Assembly: GCF_025790165.1 (NCBI RefSeq)
Contig: NZ_CP094970.1
Span: 3,534,001 to 3,598,000, forward strand
Direction: 5' to 3'
Length of the DNA: 64,000 nt
Source: Solicola gregarius
Lineage (GTDB): Bacteria > Actinomycetota > Actinomycetes > Propionibacteriales > Nocardioidaceae
Of this stretch, positions 34,265-42,621 are shown one piece after another. Position numbers and translations under genes: made by a program. The notes under the pieces are model-generated. The model ran no database searches. It saw nothing but the letters and a program-made list of their open reading frames with translations, and was not told the origin of the DNA. Each line of letters opens with the position of its first letter. The stretch's first letter is position 1.

Positions 34265-35486
34265 AGCGGAGGGGAGGGAGGGTGTCCTCGAACCAGCGCG
34301 GCCGGGCGAACGCCAGCCCGATCAGCATCAGCAACGATGCACCGGCGACAGCGACGAGCGGCGCCGTCCACGAGTCGGTCGCGTCATGCAGGAGTCCCAC
34401 GCCGAACGGGCCGATCGCGGCGAGCAGGTAGCCGACCGACTGCACGAACCCCGACAGTGCCGCGGTGCCCGCCGGTGTGTGCGTACGCAGGCCGATCATC
34501 GACAGCACCCACGGGAACGCGCCGCCACCGAGGCCGAGCAGCACAGCCCAGAGCCACGGCACCGTCTCGGCCGCGGCCATGACGCCGATCCAGCCGGCCG
34601 CGGAGAGCAGCGCGAAGCCGACCGGCAGCAGCGCCTGGTTGGGCAGCCGCCGCGACAGCTGCGGCAGCAGCAACGCGGTCGGGATGCCGAGGGCCTGCAC
34701 GAGACCGATCATGACGCCTGCCGTCGCCCGATGGAGCCCGGCGTCGGTGTACGCCTGCGCGAGCCAGCCGAGCACCACGTACGCATTGGACGACTGCACG
34801 CCGAAGAAGACGGCCATGGCCCAGGCCATCGGCGAGCGCGCGACGGCTCGGAACGGCACCTTCTTGCGCAGGGTGGTCGATGGATGCACGTCGTGGCCGA
34901 GCATGCCGAGCCACGGAAGCAAGCAGACCGCGGCCAGGATTCCCCACGCGAGCAGGCCGGCGCGCCAGCCGCCGGCGTTGTCGGCGATCGGGACGGTCAG
35001 TGCCGGCGGCAGTGCGGCGCCGACGAGCAGGGCGGAGGTGTAGACGGCGGTGATCGTGCCGACCCGGTCGGGGAAGTGGCGCTTGACGAGCGGCGGCAGG
35101 ATGACGTTTCCCGTCGCGGCGCCGGCGAGCGCGAGCGTCGTCGCCAGCATGAACGGCACGGTCGAGTCGACGAACGCGCGTACGACCATGCCGATGGTCA
35201 GCGCCGCGAGCGAGGCGGCCGCCGTGCGGTGCAGGCCGAGCGTACGCGCGATGGTGTTTGCGGTCGCGCCGAAGAGCGCGAAGCTCAGGACGGGCAGCGT
35301 TGTCAGCAACCCGGCGGTCGCGCCCGACATCGAGAGCGCGGGGATGATCGCGTCGAGTGACACGCCGACGCTGGAGACGACGCTCCGCAGGTTCAGAGCG
35401 AGCGCGATGAGGCAGACGAGGGCGAGAAGGCGATGCCCATGGCGCTCGCGACTCGCCGGGGAAGATGCCACGCTCTCATGGTGCAC
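34263..35486 (-). CDS. MFS transporter, CynX/NimT family
   Basis: About 407 residues with 12 hydrophobic segments, of the cyanate/nitroimidazole-type major facilitator group. Typical are LLALVCLIALALNLRSVVSS at TM1, LLTTLPVLSFALFGATANTI in TM2 and GNVILPPLVKRHFPDRVGTI in TM4. The start is uncertain: GTG at 35486 or GTG at 35471, neither with a strong ribosome site; longer forms add non-membrane, low-complexity sequence. The physiological substrate is not predictable. It is convergent with wrbA and divergent from rne. Confidence 0.88.
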   Translation of the reverse strand: MHHESVASSPASRERHGHRLLALVCLIALALNLRSVVSSVGVSLDAIIPALSMSGATAGLLTTLPVLSFALFGATANTIARTLGLHRTAAASLAALTIGMVVRAFVDSTVPFMLATTLALAGAATGNVILPPLVKRHFPDRVGTITAVYTSALLVGAALPPALTVPIADNAGGWRAGLLAWGILAAVCLLPWLGMLGHDVHPSTTLRKKVPFRAVARSPMAWAMAVFFGVQSSNAYVVLGWLAQAYTDAGLHRATAGVMIGLVQALGIPTALLLPQLSRRLPNQALLPVGFALLSAAGWIGVMAAAETVPWLWAVLLGLGGGAFPWVLSMIGLRTHTPAGTAALSGFVQSVGYLLAAIGPFGVGLLHDATDSWTAPLVAVAGASLLMLIGLAFARPRWFEDTLPPLR

Positions 35487-35542
35487 GATGCAACCAGTCG
35501 GCGGCGCCCCGGGCGCTGCGTTCGGGATCCGCCGTGCGCGTG

Positions 35543-35551
35543 TGCGATACT
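35543..35551 (+). promoter_or_regulatory. Candidate rne promoter (extended -10)
   Basis: TGCGATACT combines an extended TGn with GATACT. It implies a transcript start near 35557 and a 5' untranslated region of about 270 bases. Confidence 0.45.
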
Positions 35552-35827
35552 GATATCGGTCGTGAGGTATGGCGTACGCCGGGCCCCACGACTCGGCGAT
35601 GCCTTGGCCGAGTCGCAACGCTGCGGCTGGCTACGGCGGCGACGAGACTGCACCCGACCGCGACACATTGCCCCGCGAGAGCGTGGCGTGTCGACCGCGG
35701 CGGCGCACGTCGCCGAGTGACACCGTGGGTTTCGCCGCGAACGCAAGCTTGCGCTCGGCAGCCACCACGGCCGCGAGCGACCGACACGGTTCCCGTGAGG
35801 CGTACGCCCGGGAGCGAAGGAGAGCAG
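35552..35827 (+). promoter_or_regulatory. Long structured 5' untranslated region of rne
   Basis: The 341-base stretch from 35487 to 35827 holds no convincing gene. It contains a perfect 9-bp hairpin CGACTCGGC/GCCGAGTCG (35589-35597 and 35607-35615), the palindrome CGCAAGCTTGCG, and a wider GCCGAG/CTCGGC pair around it. Long leaders used for autoregulation are known for RNase E genes; that role here is inferred. Confidence 0.5.
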
Positions 35828-38548
35828 ATGCTCGACGAAGACAGCGGCTCGGCCGCATCCACCGGCACCACCACATCGGGAACGGCCGAGGCCCCGAAGC
35901 GCCGACGCGCCGTATCCCGGCCAGCGGGACCGCCGGCCGCGACGACGTTCTCTGCCGCTGAACCCCCGGCGGAGCCGAAGCGGACGACGAAGAAGAAGTC
36001 GACGAAGAAGGCGACGCCCACGGCCGAGGCCGATGGTGGCGCGGACGAGTCGAACGCCGCTTCCGTCAAGCCCGTCGATGCCCCTGAGGCCGACGCCACG
36101 GTTGGCGACGCGGCCGACGACACCGCGAAGAAGGCGACGGCGAAGAAGGCGACCTCGCGCAAGAGGCAGTCGAAGAAGCCGGCCGACGACGCAGACGACT
36201 CGGACATGTCGGTCGGCGCCACCGAGGTATCTCGAGCGACCACCGCCTCACCGTTCGCCGCTCCGCTGTTCCAGGCGCCCGACCCCGTGCGCGCGAGGTC
36301 GAAGCCCGCGCCCGAGCCCACCGAGGAACCCGCGGCCGCATCCGACCACGCAGACGACGACTCCGATGACGGATCCGACGACTCCGGGGGTACGCGCCGT
36401 CGCCGTCGCCGCGGAGGTCGTCGCCGGCGCCGAAGCGACGACGAGGCGCCCGAGGCCGGCGACCAGGACGACGACTCGTCGAAGGCGAAGTCGTCCGGCG
36501 AGCAAACCAAGAAGACCGACGACTCCGACGACTCCGACCACGGTGGCTCGTCCGACGACAAGTCCGATGATGGTTCGAGCCGTCGTCGACGCCGTCGGCG
36601 CCGGCGCGGTGAAGAGCCGGCGGCCGCCACCGACGACCCCGCGAACACCGTCACGAAGGTACGCGAGCGGCGTAGCGCCGAGGACGAGATCACCAGCGTC
36701 TCGGGCTCGACCCGGCTCGAGGCCAAGAAGCAGCGGCGTCGCGAGGGTCGCGAGGCCGGTCGACGCCGTGCACCGATCGTGACCGAGGCCGAGTTCCTCG
36801 CCCGGCGTGAGTCGGTCAAGCGCGAGATGGTGATCCGGCAGCGCCCCGACCTCTCGCAGATCGCGGTGCTCGAGGACGACGTTCTCGTGGAGCACTACGT
36901 CGCCGCGGCGTCCCAGTCGTCGATGATCGGCAACGTCTACCTCGGCCGGGTGCAGAACGTCCTGCCGAGCATGGAAGCCGCGTTCATCGACATCGGCAAG
37001 GGCCGCAACGGCGTGTTGTACGCGGGCGAGGTCGACTGGAAGGCGCTCGGCAACGGCAAGCCGCGCAAGATCGAGGAGGTCCTCAAGTCCGGCCAGACCG
37101 TTCTGGTCCAGGTCACCAAGGACCCGATCGGTCACAAGGGCGCTAGGTTGACCAGCCAGGTCAGCCTGGCCGGACGCTTCCTGGTGTACGTACCCGGCGG
37201 ACAGACGAACGGCATCTCCCGCAAGCTGCCCGACACCGAGCGCAACCGCTTGAAGGGTCTGCTCAAGGAGATCCTTCCCGAGGAGGCCGGCGTCATCATC
37301 CGCACGGCCGCCGAGGGCGCGACCGAGGAGCAGCTCCAGCGTGACGTATCGGCATTGACGGCGCGGTGGGACGACATCGAGCAGAAGGCCGAGAAGCAGA
37401 ACGGCCCGCAACTGCTGTACGGCGAGCCGGATCTGATGATCAAGGTCGTTCGCGACCTGTTCAACGAGGATTTCGCGAAGCTGACCGTCGAGGGCGACGA
37501 GGCCTGGGACATGGTCAACGGGTACGTGCAGCACGTCGCGCCCGATCTGTCCGACCGGCTCGAGCACTGGACCTCAGGCGACAAGGATTCCTTCGAGTCG
37601 TACCGCATCGACGAGCAGATCTCGAAGGCGGTCGATCGCAAGGTGTGGCTGCCGTCCGGTGGATCGCTGATCATCGACCGCACCGAGGCGATGACCGTCA
37701 TCGACGTCAACACCGGCAAGTTCACCGGCTCCGGCGGCAACCTCGAGGAGACGGTGACCAAGAACAACCTCGAGGCGGCCGAGGAGATCGTGCGGCAGCT
37801 GCGGCTGCGCGATATCGGCGGCATCATCGTGATCGACTTCATCGACATGGTGCTCGAGAACAACCGGGATCTTGTGTTGCGCCGCCTCGTCGAGTGCCTC
37901 GGCCGCGACCGTACGCGCCACCAGGTGGCGGAGGTGACCTCGCTCGGACTCGTGCAGATGACCCGAAAGCGCATCGGCACCGGCCTGGTAGAGGCATTCA
38001 GCGAGACCTGCGAGCACTGCAACGGCCGTGGTCTCATCATCCACAATGAGCCCGTCGAGCCGCGCAAGCGTTCCGACGACTCCCCGCGGGGTCGTCGTCG
38101 GGGTAAGGGGCGCGGCGGCGAGAAGTCTGACGGCGAGAAGTCTGACGGCGAGAAGTCCGGCGGCGACAAGTCCGGCGGCGAGAAGTCCGGCGGCGAGAAG
38201 TCCGGCGGCGAGAAGTCCGGCGGCGACAACGCCGACAGGCGCGGCAACGACGAACGCAAGCCGGCATCGAAGACCGGTAAGGGTGGCAACGACAAGCCCA
38301 AGGCGGAGTCGACGTCCGGCGAACAGCCGAAGGGCGGCGACGAGCCGAAGGCCGGCGAGCAGCCGACCAGCGGCGCCGACAAGCCGAAGTCCGGTGGCCG
38401 CAGGTCGCGGTCGCGTAAGGGCAGCTCGAACGGCGAGTCGAAGTCCGAGGAGACGCCAACCTCCGGCGATGTGTCGACATCCGGTGACGCGACCCCGACC
38501 GGTGATTCCGTCGCCGCCGGTGTCGCCGAGGCACCGACCGCGCACTGA
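35828..38548 (+). CDS. rne: Ribonuclease E/G
   Basis: Endoribonuclease that starts mRNA decay and processes rRNA. It has 906 residues. Residues 1-310 are a low-complexity extension rich in Lys, Asp, Ser and Arg. The catalytic core follows: S1 domain (~365-440, IGNVYLGRVQNVLPSMEAAF), RNase H-like and DNase I-like parts, catalytic Asp626 in VIDVNTG and Asp670/Asp673 in VIDFIDMVLENN, and a zinc-link CEHCNGRG (~727-734). The C-terminus is disordered and has eight 5-residue repeats. ATG at 35828 follows AAGGAGAG; longer readings lack conservation. rplU and rpmA follow, the standard actinobacterial order. Confidence 0.95.
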   Translation: MLDEDSGSAASTGTTTSGTAEAPKRRRAVSRPAGPPAATTFSAAEPPAEPKRTTKKKSTKKATPTAEADGGADESNAASVKPVDAPEADATVGDAADDTAKKATAKKATSRKRQSKKPADDADDSDMSVGATEVSRATTASPFAAPLFQAPDPVRARSKPAPEPTEEPAAASDHADDDSDDGSDDSGGTRRRRRRGGRRRRRSDDEAPEAGDQDDDSSKAKSSGEQTKKTDDSDDSDHGGSSDDKSDDGSSRRRRRRRRRGEEPAAATDDPANTVTKVRERRSAEDEITSVSGSTRLEAKKQRRREGREAGRRRAPIVTEAEFLARRESVKREMVIRQRPDLSQIAVLEDDVLVEHYVAAASQSSMIGNVYLGRVQNVLPSMEAAFIDIGKGRNGVLYAGEVDWKALGNGKPRKIEEVLKSGQTVLVQVTKDPIGHKGARLTSQVSLAGRFLVYVPGGQTNGISRKLPDTERNRLKGLLKEILPEEAGVIIRTAAEGATEEQLQRDVSALTARWDDIEQKAEKQNGPQLLYGEPDLMIKVVRDLFNEDFAKLTVEGDEAWDMVNGYVQHVAPDLSDRLEHWTSGDKDSFESYRIDEQISKAVDRKVWLPSGGSLIIDRTEAMTVIDVNTGKFTGSGGNLEETVTKNNLEAAEEIVRQLRLRDIGGIIVIDFIDMVLENNRDLVLRRLVECLGRDRTRHQVAEVTSLGLVQMTRKRIGTGLVEAFSETCEHCNGRGLIIHNEPVEPRKRSDDSPRGRRRGKGRGGEKSDGEKSDGEKSGGDKSGGEKSGGEKSGGEKSGGDNADRRGNDERKPASKTGKGGNDKPKAESTSGEQPKGGDEPKAGEQPTSGADKPKSGGRRSRSRKGSSNGESKSEETPTSGDVSTSGDATPTGDSVAAGVAEAPTAH
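38117..38236 (+). repeat. 15-bp tandem repeat within rne (eight units)
   Basis: Eight in-frame 15-bp units encode GEKSD, GEKSD, GEKSG, GDKSG, GEKSG, GEKSG, GEKSG and GDNAD at residues 764-803. Several units are identical at the DNA level (GGCGAGAAGTCCGGC), so the copy number may vary by slippage. Confidence 0.9.
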
Positions 38549-38561
38549 TGCGCTACCCGTT

Positions 38562-38591
38562 TTGACGTACGCAAGGGCACATCCGTAGAAT
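38562..38591 (+). promoter_or_regulatory. Promoter of rplU-rpmA
   Basis: TTGACG (38562-38567) and TAGAAT (38586-38591) are separated by 18 bases: one of the best sigma-70-type matches in the window. The predicted leader of about 75 bases contains the palindrome GTGCCATGGCAC and a GTCGGC/GCCGAC hairpin (38627-38644), a possible ribosomal-protein leader. Confidence 0.7.
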
Positions 38592-38673
38592 TGGTTCTCG
38601 GTGTGCCATGGCACGCCCCTGTTCTCGTCGGCTCCCGGGCCGACACCCGAATCATCACCCGAGGAAGTGAGTC

Positions 38674-38982
38674 GTGTTCGCGATCGTGCGCAGTGGCGGC
38701 GGCCAGCAGAAGGTCGCCGTCGGCGATGTCATCGAGATCGACAAGGTTGCGTCAGCCATCGGAGAGTCGGTTGAACTTCCCGCCGTACTCCTCGTCGACG
38801 GTGAGACCGTGACGTCCGACTCAACCTCGCTCGACAAGGCCAAGGTGACCGCCGAGGTGGTCGCCGCGACCAAGGGCCCGAAGATCAGCATCGTCAAGTA
38901 CAAGAACAAGACCGGTTACCGCAAGCGGCAGGGTCACCGTCAGCACTACACCCAGGTCAAGGTCACCGGCATCTCGGCCTGA
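38674..38982 (+). CDS. rplU: 50S ribosomal protein L21
   Basis: Large-subunit protein that binds 23S rRNA. It has 102 residues and the family text is clear: [17 protein letters not shown], then [19 protein letters not shown] and [17 protein letters not shown] at 38674 follows GAGGAAGTGAG. It precedes rpmA, as in most bacteria, and has its own promoter downstream of rne. Confidence 0.98.
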   Translation: MFAIVRSGGGQQKVAVGDVIEIDKVASAIGESVELPAVLLVDGETVTSDSTSLDKAKVTAEVVAATKGPKISIVKYKNKTGYRKRQGHRQHYTQVKVTGISA

Positions 38983-39023
38983 CATCGCGTTACCGATCAA
39001 CCGATAGCAAGCCGACGAAAGAG

Positions 39024-39058
39024 CGACCCGACCGAGATCTGCTTTCCGGTACGGGTCG
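39024..39058 (+). other. Hairpin between rplU and rpmA
   Basis: CGACCCGACCG (39024-39034) pairs with CGGT and CGGGTCG (39047-39058) with one bulge. There is no T-tract. It could tune rpmA expression or stabilise the transcript. Confidence 0.4.
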
Positions 39059-39091
39059 GTGACAATCGACTCAGCACGAAGGACTCAGCTC

Positions 39092-39349
39092 ATGGCACAC
39101 AAGAAGGGCGCCGCCTCCACCAAGAACGGCCGCGACTCCAACTCCCAGCGGCTCGGTGTGAAGCGATACGGCGGCCAGCAGGTCAACGCCGGCGAGATCA
39201 TCGTGCGCCAGCGCGGCACGCACTTCCATCCGGGCACGGGTGTCGGGCGCGGTGGTGACGACACGCTGTTCGCGCTGACGGCCGGCGCCGTCGAGTTCGG
39301 CAGCCGTCGTGGTCGCCGTGTGATCAACATCGTCCCGTCGGAGCAGTAG
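39092..39349 (+). CDS. rpmA: 50S ribosomal protein L27
   Basis: Large-subunit protein whose N-terminus reaches the peptidyl transferase centre. It has 85 residues: [20 protein letters not shown] at the start, then [20 protein letters not shown] and [18 protein letters not shown]. The N-terminus lacks the cleaved extension seen in Firmicutes. ATG at 39092 follows AAGGA. A strong terminator-like hairpin follows. Confidence 0.98.
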   Translation: MAHKKGAASTKNGRDSNSQRLGVKRYGGQQVNAGEIIVRQRGTHFHPGTGVGRGGDDTLFALTAGAVEFGSRRGRRVINIVPSEQ

Positions 39350-39374
39350 GCTTACCTACTTCTCCGATCACGTT

Positions 39375-39401
39375 GGGGTGGGCCGCGCGGCGGCTCGCCC
39401 C
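39375..39401 (+). terminator. Terminator hairpin after rpmA
   Basis: GGGGTGGGCCGC (39375-39386) pairs with GCGGCTCGCCCC (39390-39401) as a 12-bp stem with two G-U pairs and a 3-base loop, followed by TTCTGTCATTT. It probably separates rplU-rpmA from obgE. Confidence 0.65.
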
Positions 39402-39441
39402 TTCTGTCATTTCCGACCGCTGATCAGCCTCAGGAGCAGTC

Positions 39442-40911
39442 ATGGCCGTACCGACCTTCGTCGACACCGTGACGCTGCACGTCAGCGGCGGCGCGGGCGG
39501 CAGCGGCATCGCGTCCGTGCATCGAGAGAAGTTCAAGCCGCTCGGCGGACCCGACGGCGGCAACGGCGGGCACGGCGGCGACGTCCTGCTTCGCGTCGAC
39601 CCGGACGTGACGACGCTGATCGACTACCACCACGAGCCGCACCGGCGGGCCGAGCGCGGCGCGCACGGTCGGGGCGGCAACCGCAATGGCGCCGACGGCA
39701 GCTCTCTCGTGCTGGCGGTGCCCGACGGCACGGTCGTACGCGACGCGAGCGGTGAGGTGATCGCCGATCTGGTCGGGCCCGGCACCGAGCTCGTCGTCGC
39801 GGCCGCCGGACGCGGCGGTCTCGGCAATGCGGCGCTCGCCTCGTCGAAGCGCAAGGCGCCCGGCTTCGCGCTCAAGGGCGAGCCCGGCGAGGAGCGTACC
39901 GTCACCCTCGAGCTCAAGGTCGTCGCCGACATCGGCCTGGTCGGTTTCCCGAGCGCCGGCAAGTCGAGCCTGATCGCGGCTCTCTCGCGCGCCCGCCCGA
40001 AGATCGCGGACTACCCGTTCACGACGCTCGTACCGAACCTCGGCGTCGTGGTCGCGGGCTCCACGACGTTCACGGTCGCCGACGTACCCGGGCTGATCGA
40101 GGGCGCGAGCGAGGGCCGCGGGCTCGGCCACGACTTCCTCCGGCACATCGAGCGCTGCGCCGCGATCGTGCACGTCATCGACTGCGCGACGCCCGAGCCC
40201 GGACGCGACCCCGTCAGCGACCTCGACGTGATCGAAGCGGAGCTGTCGGCGTACGGCGGGCTCGACGACCGGCCACGGATGGTCGCGCTGAACAAGCTGG
40301 ACGTACCCGATGCTCGCGAGATCGCCGATCTCGTGCGCGCCGATCTCGGCGATCGCGGCTACGAGGTGTACGACGTCTCGGCCTCCAGCCACGAAGGGCT
40401 GTCGGGGCTCGCGCATGCGATGGCCGGCATCGTGCGGGTGAGCCGCGACTCGCGACCGGTGGCGGAGCCCACCCGGATCGTGCTTCGGCCGCCGAGCCAG
40501 GGCGGCGGCGACGACTTCACCGTCGAGCGGGTCGGCGAGCAGTGGTTCGTACGCGGAGAGAAGCCGGTGCGATGGGTGCATCAGACCGACTTCAGCAACG
40601 ACGAGGCCGTCGGCTTCCTGGCCGACCGATTGGCGCGGCTCGGGGTCGAGGAGCGGTTGCTGGCGCTGGGTGCAGAGCGCGGCGACGACGTCGTGATCGG
40701 GCCCGAGGGCGACGGCGTCGTGTTCGACTTCGACCCGCAGGTCGAGGCGGGTGCCGAGATGCTCGGTCGTCGGGGCGAAGACCACCGGCTCGACCAGCCC
40801 ACCCGGCGTACGACCAACGAGCGCCGTGAGGCCCTCGCCGCATCGCGCGCACAGGAGGCGCTCGCCCGCGCTGCCCGCGATGAGGAGGCGGCCGAGGAGC
40901 GCGACGACTGA
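39442..40911 (+). CDS. obgE: GTPase Obg (ObgE/CgtA)
   Basis: Ribosome-associated GTPase acting in 50S assembly and stress control. It has 489 residues. The N-terminal Obg domain is Gly-rich (residues 1-158; [18 protein letters not shown]). The G domain has G1 GFPSAGKSS (168-176), switch-[14 protein letters not shown]3 [10 protein letters not shown]4 NKLD and G5 [10 protein letters not shown]-terminal OCT domain follows (about 345-425), with a charged tail rich in Glu and Arg. ATG at 39442 follows AGGAG. proB begins on its stop. Confidence 0.97.
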   Translation: MAVPTFVDTVTLHVSGGAGGSGIASVHREKFKPLGGPDGGNGGHGGDVLLRVDPDVTTLIDYHHEPHRRAERGAHGRGGNRNGADGSSLVLAVPDGTVVRDASGEVIADLVGPGTELVVAAAGRGGLGNAALASSKRKAPGFALKGEPGEERTVTLELKVVADIGLVGFPSAGKSSLIAALSRARPKIADYPFTTLVPNLGVVVAGSTTFTVADVPGLIEGASEGRGLGHDFLRHIERCAAIVHVIDCATPEPGRDPVSDLDVIEAELSAYGGLDDRPRMVALNKLDVPDAREIADLVRADLGDRGYEVYDVSASSHEGLSGLAHAMAGIVRVSRDSRPVAEPTRIVLRPPSQGGGDDFTVERVGEQWFVRGEKPVRWVHQTDFSNDEAVGFLADRLARLGVEERLLALGAERGDDVVIGPEGDGVVFDFDPQVEAGAEMLGRRGEDHRLDQPTRRTTNERREALAASRAQEALARAARDEEAAEERDD

Positions 40912-42062
40912 TGCGCATCGTCGTCAAGGTCGGCTCTTCGTCGCTCAGTACGGCGGGCGACGGGATCGACACCGCTCGCGTGTCGGCGCTGGTCAACGCG
41001 CTCGCGGAGGCGCGGTCGCGCGGCGACGAGGTCGTGCTCGTCAGCTCGGGCGCGATCGCATCGGGGATCGCGCCGCTGGGCTTGGGGCAACGGCCACGTG
41101 ACCTCGCCGCGCAGCAGGCGGCCGCGAGTGTGGGGCAGGGGCTCCTGGTCGCGCACTACACCGAGCGCTTCGCCCGGCACGGGTATGTCGTCGGGCAGGT
41201 GTTGCTCACCCTCGACGACGTGACCCGGCGCAGCCACTACCGCAACGCCTATCGGACCTTCGCGAAGTTGCTCGAGCTCGGCGTCGTACCCATCGTCAAC
41301 GAGAACGACACGGTGGCCACCTCGGAGATCAGGTTCGGTGACAACGACCGGCTTGCGGCGCTCGTCGCACACCTGGTGCACGCCGACCTCCTGGTGCTGT
41401 TGTCGGACGTCAACGCGTTGTACGACGGCGACCCGCGCTCGGCCGACGCGACCCCGATCACCGACGTACGAGGCGAGGAGGACCTCGCCCGGGTCGAGCT
41501 GCGCCGGCCGAGCGGATCGCGGATCGGTACGGGCGGAATGGTCACGAAGGTCGAGGCGGCGCGCATCGCGACCGGTGCCGGTGTTCCGGTCGTGCTGACC
41601 GATGTCACCCACGCGGCCGAGGCCCTGACCGGCGGCGGGGCCGGCACCCGGTTCCACCCGACCGGGCGACGCCGCCCGACACGGTTGCTGTGGCTCGCCC
41701 ACGCGACGGAGGGCAAGGGCCGCATCACCGTCGACGCGGGCGCGGTACGTGCGCTGCGTGACCGCGGCGCGTCGCTGCTCCCGGCCGGAATCGTTGCGGT
41801 TGACGGCGACTTCGTCGCGGGTGACCCCGTCGACCTGGTGGCAACTGAGGGCGGGTTCGAAGGTCCGCAAGGGGGACTCGAGCGTCCGGGAGGAAGCGTC
41901 GTCGCAAGAGGAATCGTGAGCTACGACAGCGCGGAGATCCCGCGCCTGATCGGACGATCGACCAGGGAACTCGCCGCCGAGCTGGGGCCTGAGTACGAGC
42001 GCGAGGTCATGCACCGCGACGACCTGGTGCTCCTCGATGAGCCGGCGCAGGGCCGCAGGTAA
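40911..42062 (+). CDS. proB: Glutamate 5-kinase
   Basis: First enzyme of proline synthesis: phosphorylates glutamate with ATP. It has 383 residues. The amino-acid kinase domain shows VVKVGSSSLS, VLVSSGAIASG, PIVNENDTVA, FGDNDRLAALVA and GTGGMVTKVEAA. The C-terminal PUA domain (about 275-370) includes KGRITVDAGAVRALRDRGAS and VARGIVSYDS. ATG at 40911 overlaps the obgE stop by one base (TGATG). proA, the next enzyme of the pathway, lies 560 bases downstream, after a small gene and a repeat. Confidence 0.97.
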   Translation: MRIVVKVGSSSLSTAGDGIDTARVSALVNALAEARSRGDEVVLVSSGAIASGIAPLGLGQRPRDLAAQQAAASVGQGLLVAHYTERFARHGYVVGQVLLTLDDVTRRSHYRNAYRTFAKLLELGVVPIVNENDTVATSEIRFGDNDRLAALVAHLVHADLLVLLSDVNALYDGDPRSADATPITDVRGEEDLARVELRRPSGSRIGTGGMVTKVEAARIATGAGVPVVLTDVTHAAEALTGGGAGTRFHPTGRRRPTRLLWLAHATEGKGRITVDAGAVRALRDRGASLLPAGIVAVDGDFVAGDPVDLVATEGGFEGPQGGLERPGGSVVARGIVSYDSAEIPRLIGRSTRELAAELGPEYEREVMHRDDLVLLDEPAQGRR

Positions 42063-42113
42063 CGAATCGGACGCATCGCGTGCGGGCCCGCTTCCGTCGC
42101 TTAGGTTGGTGCC

Positions 42114-42473
42114 ATGGATAGTGGCCCCGAGCGGCTTTGGCATGTGACGGTGACGGTGTCGGGTACCCCGCATGAGGCGGATGTCGTACGCGATGCGATG
42201 AGCCGACTCGGCGAGCAGCACGCGTTCCTGCACTCGATGCGCTACGCGATGGACCGGGCCGAGATCGCGTACTGGGAGCAGGCGGCCGAGATGCTCGACG
42301 CCGCGGCGATGGCGATGCGCGTCTGGAACGAGCACCGCTCGAGCGCCGGGCTGCCTGCGTGGGAGGTTGTCGGCCTCGAGGTGCTGGAGCGCGAGACGTT
42401 CCAGACCCGAACACCTGGCAGCACCGGCCCCCCGGTCGGCCTCCACCGCCCGGTGCCAACCCCCTTCCCCTGA
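42114..42473 (+). CDS. Conserved actinobacterial hypothetical protein
   Basis: A 119-residue soluble protein: RLWHVTVTVSGTPHEADVV at the start, a central helix with AEIAYWEQAAEMLDAAAMAM, then WNEHRSSAGLPAWEVVGLEV, and a Pro-rich end. I recognise no domain. Genes of this kind seem common between proB and proA in related actinobacteria, but I cannot name the family. TAGGTT (42102-42107) lies 6 bases before ATG at 42114, suggesting leaderless expression. Repeat A begins at its stop. Confidence 0.75.
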   Translation: MDSGPERLWHVTVTVSGTPHEADVVRDAMSRLGEQHAFLHSMRYAMDRAEIAYWEQAAEMLDAAAMAMRVWNEHRSSAGLPAWEVVGLEVLERETFQTRTPGSTGPPVGLHRPVPTPFP

Positions 42474-42474
42474 A

Positions 42475-42602
42475 CGGTGAGGAGAGAGTTCTGGCCCTGT
42501 GAGGAGAGAATCGTGGTCCGGTGACGAGAGGGTTTCGGCCGCTGTTCGGCCGCCGCTCGGCCAGAACTCTCTCGCGATAGGGCCAGAACTCTCTCCTCAC
42601 CG
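42475..42602. repeat. Compound inverted repeat upstream of proA (element A, copy 3)
   Basis: Outer arms 42475-42498 and 42579-42602 pair perfectly over 24 nt (unit CGGTGAGGAGAGAGTTCTGG). Inside are further degenerate units: GTGAGGAGAGAATC, GTGACGAGAGGGTTTCGGCC and, inverted, GGCCAGAACTCTCTCGC. So this copy holds about three units on the left and two on the right. It lies between two genes of the same direction, just before the proA promoter. Confidence 0.75.
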
Positions 42603-42621
42603 GGCGGCATATCCTGGTGCG

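Noticed and set aside
35465-35827. Upstream extension of the rne reading frame
   Set aside because: Extension is rich in Arg and lacks conservation; ATG at 35828 has AAGGAGAG at the right distance.
38117-38236. Regular repeats resembling a CRISPR array
   Set aside because: Units are contiguous 15-mers in frame inside rne with no spacers and no cas genes nearby.
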